A stretch of 63,500 nt of DNA from Megasphaera hominis (GTDB lineage Bacteria > Bacillota > Negativicutes > Veillonellales > Megasphaeraceae), in NCBI RefSeq assembly GCF_014269395.1, contig NZ_JACOGK010000016.1, positions 1-63,500 of the forward strand, written 5' to 3'. Every line of letters starts with the position of its first letter. Within the stretch, counting starts at the first letter, position 1. The notes beneath the pieces were generated by a model that did no database searches, was not told where the DNA came from, and saw only the letters and a program-made list of their open reading frames with translations. The position numbers were made by a program, and so were the translations under genes. This document shows positions 35,606 to 42,244 of the stretch, in pieces.

Positions 35606-36337
35606 ATGGCACAAAAAATATATGTCGTCGGCATTGGTCCCGGCGCAGCAGAAGATATGACAGGCCGCGCAGCAGCGGCCCTTTCGGCGAGTGACGTCAT
35701 TGCCGGCTACCAGACCTACATCGACCTGGTGCGGCCGGCATATCCCGATAAGGAATATATCAGTAACGGCATGACCAAAGAAGTAGACCGTTGCCGTTTG
35801 GCCCTGGAAACGGCTAAAGGCGGCAAGACCGTAGCTCTTATTTCGAGCGGTGACGCCGGCGTCTACGGCATGGCCGGTCTCATGTATCAGGTTGCTACCG
35901 GCAGTGGTGTAGAGATTGAAGTCGTAGCCGGTATTACGGCAGCCTGCTCCGGTGCCGCCCTCTTAGGGGCTCCCTTGGTGCATGATTTCTGCCTTATCTC
36001 CCTGAGCGATCTCCTGACGCCGTGGGAAGCTATCGAAAAACGGCTCGACCGGGCTGCTGATGCGGACTTCGTCATCGTCCTCTACAATCCGGGCAGTCAT
36101 AAGCGGGCTGATTATCTGCAAAAGGCCTGCGAAATCATTGGCAAGTATCGGGCTGCAGCGACGCCGGCAGGGCTTGTACGCAACATTGGCCGCGACGGCA
36201 GTACGGCAGAAATTACGACCTTAGGCGATCTCGCCGGCTGCCAGGCCGATATGCTGACGACGGTCTTTATCGGCAACAGCCAGACAGAAGTCATCGATGG
36301 CCGCATGGTGACGCCCAGGGGGTATCGTCTCGTATGA
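35606..36337 (+). CDS. cbiH: Cobalt-precorrin-3B C17-methyltransferase
   Basis: Catalyses ring contraction and C17 methylation. The 243-residue tetrapyrrole methylase shows VVGIGPGAAEDMTGRAA, SSGDAGVYGMAGLMYQ and the PLVHDFCLISLSDLLTPWE segment characteristic of CbiH/CobJ. No ferredoxin-like extension is present. It overlaps cbiJ by four bases. Confidence 0.95.
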   Translation: MAQKIYVVGIGPGAAEDMTGRAAAALSASDVIAGYQTYIDLVRPAYPDKEYISNGMTKEVDRCRLALETAKGGKTVALISSGDAGVYGMAGLMYQVATGSGVEIEVVAGITAACSGAALLGAPLVHDFCLISLSDLLTPWEAIEKRLDRAADADFVIVLYNPGSHKRADYLQKACEIIGKYRAAATPAGLVRNIGRDGSTAEITTLGDLAGCQADMLTTVFIGNSQTEVIDGRMVTPRGYRLV

Positions 36338-37095
36338 TGCCTCTTGTCTGGATCTTCGGTGGTACCAGTGAAGGCCGTTGTCTGGCCCAGGCGGCGTTGT
36401 CCCTGCCCATTCGCCTGCGCCTTTCTGTGGCAACCGACTATGGCAGTGATTTGGCACCGCGCGGCGAGAACCTGGAAATTTGGCAGCGCCGCCTGACAGC
36501 TGCCGAAATGACGGCCTGTCTGCAGGCTGACCGGCCTGAGCTGGTCATCGACGCTACGCATCCCTACGCAACGGCTGTAACGGAAAATATTCACGCTGCC
36601 TGTGCAGCTGCCGGCACGCCCTATATCCGCCTCGTTCGGCCTTCTGAAGAGACGGATACAGCTATTACCGTGTCGTCCATGGCTGAGGCCGTAGAATTTC
36701 TCAGCCAGACAGAAGGCCCTATTTTCCTCACGACGGGCAGCAAGGATCTCGATACCTTTGCTACCTTGCCAGACTATGCCAGCCGCATTGCCCTGCGCAT
36801 TTTGCCGGCTCTGGAATCGCTTGAAAAGGCCTTGCGCCTGGGCTACGAACGGAGCCGCATCGTCTGCATGCAAGGCCCCTTTACAATTGATCTCAACGCC
36901 GCTATGTTCCGTTTTTACGAGGCTGCCTGGGTGGTAACCAAGGAGTCGGGACAGCGCGGCGGGTTTGAAGAAAAAGCGGCTGCCGCCCAAAAAGCCGGTG
37001 CCCATCTCCTCGTCGTGTCCCGTAAGGACGACGAACAAGGGCCGGCCTATGACGACGTGTGGCGGCTTTTGGAGGAACGCTATGGCCAAGGTTAA
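36334..37095 (+). CDS. cbiJ: Cobalt-precorrin-6A reductase
   Basis: NAD(P)H-dependent reductase of cobalt-precorrin-6A. The 253-residue protein has the nucleotide-binding start IFGGTSEGRCLA, DATHPYA with HAAC, and the C-terminal VTKESGQRGGFEEKAAAA typical of CbiJ/CobK. It overlaps cbiH by four and cbiET by 14 bases. Confidence 0.94.
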   Translation: MMPLVWIFGGTSEGRCLAQAALSLPIRLRLSVATDYGSDLAPRGENLEIWQRRLTAAEMTACLQADRPELVIDATHPYATAVTENIHAACAAAGTPYIRLVRPSEETDTAITVSSMAEAVEFLSQTEGPIFLTTGSKDLDTFATLPDYASRIALRILPALESLEKALRLGYERSRIVCMQGPFTIDLNAAMFRFYEAAWVVTKESGQRGGFEEKAAAAQKAGAHLLVVSRKDDEQGPAYDDVWRLLEERYGQG

Positions 37096-38293
37096 ACTCA
37101 ATCTCATCGGTATGGGGCCGGGAAACCCGGATCTCCTCACAGGCGCTGCCCGGGCAGCCCTGGCTGAAAGTACCATACTCTTAGGCGACCGCCGTCTGCT
37201 CTCGGCCTTTCCCATGGAAGGGAAGGACGTGCGGCCTACGACGAAGCCTTCAGATATCCGCGCAGTTATTGAAGCGGCAGCGCCGGGGACGGTCGTGGCC
37301 GTCCTCGTTTCCGGTGACGTAGGCTTTTACAGCCTGGCAAAATCGCTGACCCATGTGGAAAACTGTGAGGTGCACCGCTACGCCGGCATTAGCAGCCTCG
37401 TCTATTTTGCAGCGGCCCTGGAAATTCCTTGGGAAGACGCCTGCATCGTCAGCCGTCACGGCCGTAACCAGCCCCTCATTCCGGCTGTACGGCAGCATAA
37501 AAAGGTTTTTTGCCTGACTGGCGGCAAGCATACTGTGGCTTCTGTTTGTGCCGAACTGACGGCGCAGGGCCTGGGAGATCTGGATGTCGCCGTAGGTGAA
37601 CGTCTTTCGTACGACAATGAACGCATTGTCCGCGCTAAGGCCGGTGAACTGACAGACGCCTCCTTTTCGACGCTGTCGTCCCTCTTTATTTTCAATCCCC
37701 AGGCGGAAACGATCCATACACCTGTACACGGCTTGGCTGATGGGGCATTCGTCCGCTCCCACGTGCCGATGACGCGGCAGGAAGTGCGGGCTGTGGCCAT
37801 TGCCAAGCTGCGTCCTCAAGTGGGCGATACTATGTACGACGTCGGCGCCGGCACGGGCTCGTGCAGCGTGGAACTGGCCTTGCAGGCCCCATTAGGACAG
37901 GTCTATGCCTTAGAAGAAAAGGATACGGCTTTAGAACTATTGGCGTCCCAGAAGGAACGCTTTAATCTGCCTAATATGACCATCGTTGCCGGTAACGCGG
38001 CGGCTACGATTCCGGCGCTGCCTGCACCAGACTGCGTCTTTATTGGCGGTACGAAGGGCGAGCTGCCGGCCATTCTCGATGGCATTTATGCAAAAAATAA
38101 AGCCTGCCGCGTAGTACTCACGGCCATTGCCTTGGAAACGGTCAGTGCCATTGTGACCTACTATGCCGCACATACGGCGTACGACCTGGATATTGTCCAG
38201 CTGGCAGCGGCCCGGGGCCGTCATGTAGGGACATATCATATGCTGACTGCAGAAAATCCTATTTTTATCCTTACAGCTTCGCTTAAGGAGTGA
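37082..38293 (+). CDS. cbiET: Cobalt-precorrin-7 C5-methyltransferase / precorrin-6B decarboxylase-C15-methyltransferase fusion (CbiET)
   Basis: A two-domain, 403-residue protein equivalent to CobL. The N-terminal CbiE domain (LIGMGPGNPDLLTGAA, SGDVGFYSLAK) methylates C5. The C-terminal CbiT domain, from about residue 215, has a class I SAM fold (DVGAGTGSCSVELAL) and methylates C15 while decarboxylating the C12 acetate. ATG 37082 lies inside the end of cbiJ; the longer upstream frame is not real. CbiE and CbiT are separate in Salmonella but fused here. Confidence 0.95.
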   Translation: MAKVKLNLIGMGPGNPDLLTGAARAALAESTILLGDRRLLSAFPMEGKDVRPTTKPSDIRAVIEAAAPGTVVAVLVSGDVGFYSLAKSLTHVENCEVHRYAGISSLVYFAAALEIPWEDACIVSRHGRNQPLIPAVRQHKKVFCLTGGKHTVASVCAELTAQGLGDLDVAVGERLSYDNERIVRAKAGELTDASFSTLSSLFIFNPQAETIHTPVHGLADGAFVRSHVPMTRQEVRAVAIAKLRPQVGDTMYDVGAGTGSCSVELALQAPLGQVYALEEKDTALELLASQKERFNLPNMTIVAGNAAATIPALPAPDCVFIGGTKGELPAILDGIYAKNKACRVVLTAIALETVSAIVTYYAAHTAYDLDIVQLAAARGRHVGTYHMLTAENPIFILTASLKE

Positions 38294-38298
38294 TTTCT

Positions 38299-39693
38299 AT
38301 GGAGCAAACAGCTGTTGCCCGCGTCCTCTTTGCCGCACCTGCTAGTGGCAGCGGCAAGACGACTGTCGTCTGTGCGATTATGGAAGCCTTGCGCCGGCGG
38401 GGCCTGAAGCTCGCCGCCTGCAAGTGCGGGCCTGATTATATTGATCCCTTGTTTCACCGTGCTGTTTTGGGCATTCCCTCTCAGAATATCGATCTCTTTC
38501 TCTTAGGGAAACGCTGGCACGGTGCGGCTGTAGCGCGGCGCCTCGTCGCCGAAGCTGGGGCAGATACGGATATTACCGTTATTGAAGGAGCCATGGGCTA
38601 TTACGACGGCATCGGCACAAGTGAAAGCAATAGCGCCTACGCCGTGCGCGCCGCCTTGGCAGCGCCGGCGGTACTCATCGTCGATGGCCGCGGCGCCGCC
38701 TTATCCCTGGCGGCCACTTTGCGGGGCTTCGTTACCTTTCGCAGGAACAGCGGCCTCCAAGGCTTTATCCTGAACCACGTAAAGCCTTCGGTCTATACGT
38801 ATTACCGCCAGGTCCTCGAAGAAGAAACGGGCCTCAAGGCCTATGGGTATCTGCCGGAGCTGCCCGACTGTACCTTTGCCAGCCGTCACTTAGGCCTGGT
38901 CACGGCCGGAGAAATTGAAGACCTGCAGGCTACGTTGGGACGATTAGCACAGGCAGCTGAAGAGGGCATCGATCTGGATGGCCTTTTGCAGCTCGCCGCT
39001 GGGGCACCGCCTCTGAACTGGTGTGACAAAAAAGTACCTCAGTGCCAGCCTGTCCGGCTGGCTGTTGCCGACGATGAAGCCTTTTGCTTTTATTACGCTG
39101 CCGAGCTGGACCTCTTTCGTAAACTCGGCGCCGAGATTATTCCCTTTAGCCCCATTCATGATGCGGCTTTGCCGGATTGTGATGCCTTGTATTTAGGCGG
39201 CGGCTATCCGGAACTGCACGCGCCGGCATTGACGGCCAATGCGTCTATGCGCCAATCGATCCGTACGGCCTTAGCTGATGGCTTGCCTTGTCTCGCCGAA
39301 TGTGGCGGCTTTATGTACCTTCAGGAAAGCTACAGTGATGGTACCGGTTCCTATCCCTGGGTCGGTGCCCTGCCCGGATCCTCTCACTTGACGCAGCGTC
39401 TCGTACGCTTTGGCTATATTACCGTTACGGCTGAAGAAGATACTCTCCTGGGCCCGGCAGGGACGACCTTTAGGGCTCATGAATTCCATTATTCTGATAG
39501 TACGGCCAATGGCACGTCGTGCACGGCCAGAAAAGCCTCAGGCACCCGTTCGTGGCCCTGTATTCAGGCTTCGCCGACACTCTTTGCGGGCTATCCCCAC
39601 CTGAACCTGACGGGTCACCCGGAACAGGCAGCCCGTTTCTTACACGCAGCCGCAGCCTATGCGGCCAAGAGAGGAGCATCCCGTGAAAATTGA
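38299..39693 (+). CDS. cbiA: Cobyrinate a,c-diamide synthase CbiA
   Basis: Glutamine-dependent amidation of the a and c side chains of cobyrinate. The 464-residue protein has an N-terminal dethiobiotin-synthetase-like ATPase (AAPASGSGKTTVV, then KCGPDYIDPLFH) and a C-terminal glutamine amidotransferase domain with the nucleophile Cys in LAECGGFMYL and a late His in HEFHYS. ATG 38299 follows AAGGAG; the GTG at 38290 overlaps that site. The next gene, cbiC, starts inside its 3' end. Confidence 0.95.
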   Translation: MEQTAVARVLFAAPASGSGKTTVVCAIMEALRRRGLKLAACKCGPDYIDPLFHRAVLGIPSQNIDLFLLGKRWHGAAVARRLVAEAGADTDITVIEGAMGYYDGIGTSESNSAYAVRAALAAPAVLIVDGRGAALSLAATLRGFVTFRRNSGLQGFILNHVKPSVYTYYRQVLEEETGLKAYGYLPELPDCTFASRHLGLVTAGEIEDLQATLGRLAQAAEEGIDLDGLLQLAAGAPPLNWCDKKVPQCQPVRLAVADDEAFCFYYAAELDLFRKLGAEIIPFSPIHDAALPDCDALYLGGGYPELHAPALTANASMRQSIRTALADGLPCLAECGGFMYLQESYSDGTGSYPWVGALPGSSHLTQRLVRFGYITVTAEEDTLLGPAGTTFRAHEFHYSDSTANGTSCTARKASGTRSWPCIQASPTLFAGYPHLNLTGHPEQAARFLHAAAAYAAKRGASREN

Positions 39694-40309
39694 ACACATT
39701 GCCCCGGCAGATATTGAAAAACGGAGCATGGAAATTATAGACCAAGAATTAGGTAACATTACGTTGCCTGAAGACAAACGCGATATCATTAAACGCGTCA
39801 TCCATACGACAGCCGATTTTGAGTTCGCCCGTACGATGCGCTTTAGCGACGACGCCGTCGCCCGCGGCCTGGACGCTTTGAAACGAGGCGCCACGATCCT
39901 TACGGATACGAACATGGCCTGCACCGGTATCAGCGCCGTAAGCCTGAAAAAACTGGGCGGACAAAAGGTTTGCTACATGGCCGATCCGGAAATCGCCGCC
40001 ATCGCTAAGAAAAACGGCAGTACCCGCGCCACAGCGAGTATGGACAAAGCCTGTGACATAGAAGGACCGCTCATCATCGCTATTGGCAACGCCCCGACAG
40101 CCCTCCTGCGCCTGGCAGAACTCATCGAAGCCGACCAAATCCACCCGGATTTGGTTATCGGTGTCCCTGTAGGCTTCGTCAATGTCATTGCCTCGAAAGA
40201 GGCGATCATGAAATGTCACGTTCCTTATATCGTCGCTACAGGCAGAAAAGGCGGCAGCGCCATTGCCGCAGCCATCTGTAATGCCCTCATTTACAGATTG
40301 ACGAGATGA
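39683..40309 (+). CDS. cbiC: Cobalt-precorrin-8 methylmutase CbiC
   Basis: Moves the methyl group from C11 to C12 to give cobyrinate. The 208-residue protein shows VIHTTADFEFA with the catalytic His, DTNMACTGIS and IGNAPTALLRLAELI, and ends with RKGGSAIAAAICNAL. GTG 39683 with AGAGGAG upstream gives a normal-length protein; a longer frame from 39659 lies within cbiA. It is the last gene of the cobalamin locus. Enzymatically the product of CbiC is the substrate of CbiA. Confidence 0.94.
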   Translation: MKIEHIAPADIEKRSMEIIDQELGNITLPEDKRDIIKRVIHTTADFEFARTMRFSDDAVARGLDALKRGATILTDTNMACTGISAVSLKKLGGQKVCYMADPEIAAIAKKNGSTRATASMDKACDIEGPLIIAIGNAPTALLRLAELIEADQIHPDLVIGVPVGFVNVIASKEAIMKCHVPYIVATGRKGGSAIAAAICNALIYRLTR

Positions 40310-40328
40310 CTTGCTTTTTTTCACCATA

Positions 40329-40376
40329 AACCCCCCTGTCCTAGCAAATGAATTCATTTGCTAGGACAGGGGGGTT
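40329..40376. terminator. 48-bp perfect palindrome, bidirectional terminator
   Basis: Arms of 24 bases match without a single mismatch around a central GAATTC, with CCCCCC and GGGGGG near the outer ends. T-rich stretches lie outside on both strands. It sits between the converging cbiC (plus) and flavodoxin (minus) genes and can end transcription in both directions. Confidence 0.9.
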
Positions 40377-40402
40377 GTTTTCTTCTGACGGCATACAGGC
40401 CA

Positions 40403-41017
40403 CTAAAATCCCAGTGATTTCACCCATTCCTGGACTTCGCTGGCTGATGCTCCTGAAGCAAAACGGTGGCCTGTATGCCAATTTCCTGTACCTGCCATCT
40501 GCTGCAGGAGTTTGCCACTTTCGCCAATGCCCGAATCTACAGACGTGGCGAAGGGGATGACTGTCTTACCTGTAAAATCGTTGTGCTTGATGAAGTTGTC
40601 GATGGGCCAGGCCGCATTGTGACGCCAAATAGGATAGCCGACGAACACCGTATCGTACTGCGACCAATTGTCTGGCTGATCCTTGACGAGAGGAATATCG
40701 CGCAAGGCTTTGTTGTCCATTTCCTTCATGACGCGGCTTTCCTTGTTGTGATAGTCCAAATCTTCCTTACTGTAAGGCTGTACCGGCTGGAGCTCCAGCA
40801 CGTCGGCATTCGTAGCCTTGGCGATATCCGTAGCGACGCGTTTCGTGTTGCCCGTACCGGAGAAGTAGACGACGAGGACCTTACCGTTGTGGTTGATGGC
40901 CTGCACCGCCTCTTGGGATTCCTTATTTTGTGTGTTCGCGCCGGTAGTATTGGCACCACAGGCAGCGAGACCCAGAGAGAGCACACAAGCCAGGAGCAAA
41001 AGCATTATTTTTTTCAC
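40403..41017 (-). CDS. Exported flavodoxin-like lipoprotein
   Basis: A 204-residue protein with a lipoprotein signal (LLLLACVLSLGLAACG, lipobox Cys near residue 20), a short linker, and a flavodoxin domain. The FMN phosphate-binding loop is VVYFSGTGNTKRVA, and the aromatic segments YPIWRHNAAWPI and TSVDSGIGESGKLL are typical of the short-chain flavodoxin/NADPH-quinone group. Most flavodoxins are cytoplasmic, so a lipid-anchored one suggests extracytoplasmic electron transfer; the partner is unknown. AGGAGGAAAT lies upstream, and a TATACT box at 41069-41074 is a candidate -10. Confidence 0.88.
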   Translation of the reverse strand: MKKIMLLLLACVLSLGLAACGANTTGANTQNKESQEAVQAINHNGKVLVVYFSGTGNTKRVATDIAKATNADVLELQPVQPYSKEDLDYHNKESRVMKEMDNKALRDIPLVKDQPDNWSQYDTVFVGYPIWRHNAAWPIDNFIKHNDFTGKTVIPFATSVDSGIGESGKLLQQMAGTGNWHTGHRFASGASASEVQEWVKSLGF

Positions 41018-41162
41018 GAGAATTTCCTCCTTCTTTATCTAAACCTAACAGTTTGTACTCTTTTAGTATAGTGAAAGAGGAATCTCGTCAGAAGTCCCGT
41101 TTAGTTTTTCTGTATTAACTTTTAGTTTCTACTACGGCTGGTGCCTCAGACGTGCCTCAAGG

Positions 41163-41218
41163 AAAAAACGTGCCGGCTAGGAAGCAGTGAGCTTGTAGAT
41201 CTCCTGGCACCAGCTTTC
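41163..41218 (-). terminator. Probable terminator of the glycosylase gene
   Basis: On the minus strand GTGCC-AGG pairs with CCT and GGCAC, with a 4-base bulge, followed by six T. It lies directly after the stop codon at 41220. Confidence 0.5.
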
Positions 41219-41219
41219 C

Positions 41220-41873
41220 TTAGTCTTTAAACAAATGGAATTCTTCCTTCGTCAGTCCTTTATCATAGGCTTTATATAAATAGCGTGCAGCAATAGAGGA
41301 ATAGGGCTTCCACTTGCGGCACTTCTTTTCTACGGCCTGGCGGGAGCGGTCGTCTGTCTTATAAAGCCAGCTGTAGGCTTGGAGGAAGGCTACGTCTTCG
41401 TACGGAAGGATGTCCTGCCGGTCCAGGACGAAGAGGAGGTACATCTTGGCCGTCCACGATCCGATACCCGGCAAGGCACGCAGCTCTGCCAGGACCTCTT
41501 CATTGGTGAGCTCCGGGAAACGCCGGAAATCCAGCTGACCAGAGCGTACAGCTTCAGCCGCAGCAGCAATGGCCTTAGCCTTTGACTGCGATGTGCCGAC
41601 GCTCCTGATTTCCTCTAAGGATAATTGGCCTAACGCTTCCGGCGTGATGACGCCGCCACAGCGTTCTACGAGACGGCCGTAGATCTTGGCGCCGGCCTTG
41701 ATGGACAACATCTGCTCGATGATCTCATGGATAAGGAAGGGGAAGGGATTATCCGTGTGTGGCTCATAGGTCAAGGGGCCGACCATGGAGATGATCTTGG
41801 CCAGACGTTTGTCTTTTTTCTGTAAGTATTGGATGGACGGACTTGACCCGTCCAAGGTTATGAGTAGAGACAT
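41220..41873 (-). CDS. DNA-3-methyladenine glycosylase, AlkA-like HhH-GPD family
   Basis: A 217-residue base-excision repair glycosylase that removes alkylated purines. The helix-hairpin-helix is LPGIGSWTAKMYLLFVL and the catalytic Asp is in LPYEDVAF. The N-terminal TATA-like domain of E. coli AlkA is missing, giving the short form common in Firmicutes. No 4Fe-4S cluster cysteines are present, which argues against an endonuclease III type enzyme. AGGAGA precedes the ATG. Confidence 0.88.
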   Translation of the reverse strand: MSLLITLDGSSPSIQYLQKKDKRLAKIISMVGPLTYEPHTDNPFPFLIHEIIEQMLSIKAGAKIYGRLVERCGGVITPEALGQLSLEEIRSVGTSQSKAKAIAAAAEAVRSGQLDFRRFPELTNEEVLAELRALPGIGSWTAKMYLLFVLDRQDILPYEDVAFLQAYSWLYKTDDRSRQAVEKKCRKWKPYSSIAARYLYKAYDKGLTKEEFHLFKD

Positions 41874-42244
41874 AATAAATTCTCCTAATAAAAATATATA
41901 ATTTAATAAATCACGATTATTTATGGGTAATAGGTCTCACAAAGATATTTCTATTTTATCTCGAACGGGATAAGAAAGAGTAATTAAAAAGAAAAGGTGA
42001 TTATTTTTACCATATTGATATTTTATAGTAAGGAAAAATATATTTATTTTACTATATTTTTTGCAATAAACGGACATACGATTGTCCATGTATACAAAAA
42101 ACAATTATAATTAATTTTTTATTATACAATTAAAATTTTTTATTGCAATTTAGTAATACTTATGATAACATATAAGTATAAGAGATAGAAAAGGATAAAA
42201 ATAGTTAATTGATCATCCATCGTATAACATGGGAGGTGTTAGAG
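41874..42244. other. AT-rich divergent intergenic region
   Basis: About 370 bases, strongly AT-rich, between the divergent glycosylase gene and the trimeric adhesin gene. It contains the inverted repeat GGACA-N6-TGTCC near 42072-42087, long A/T runs, and candidate -10 boxes near 42160-42180. No frame of interest is visible. It probably holds both promoters. Confidence 0.5.
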
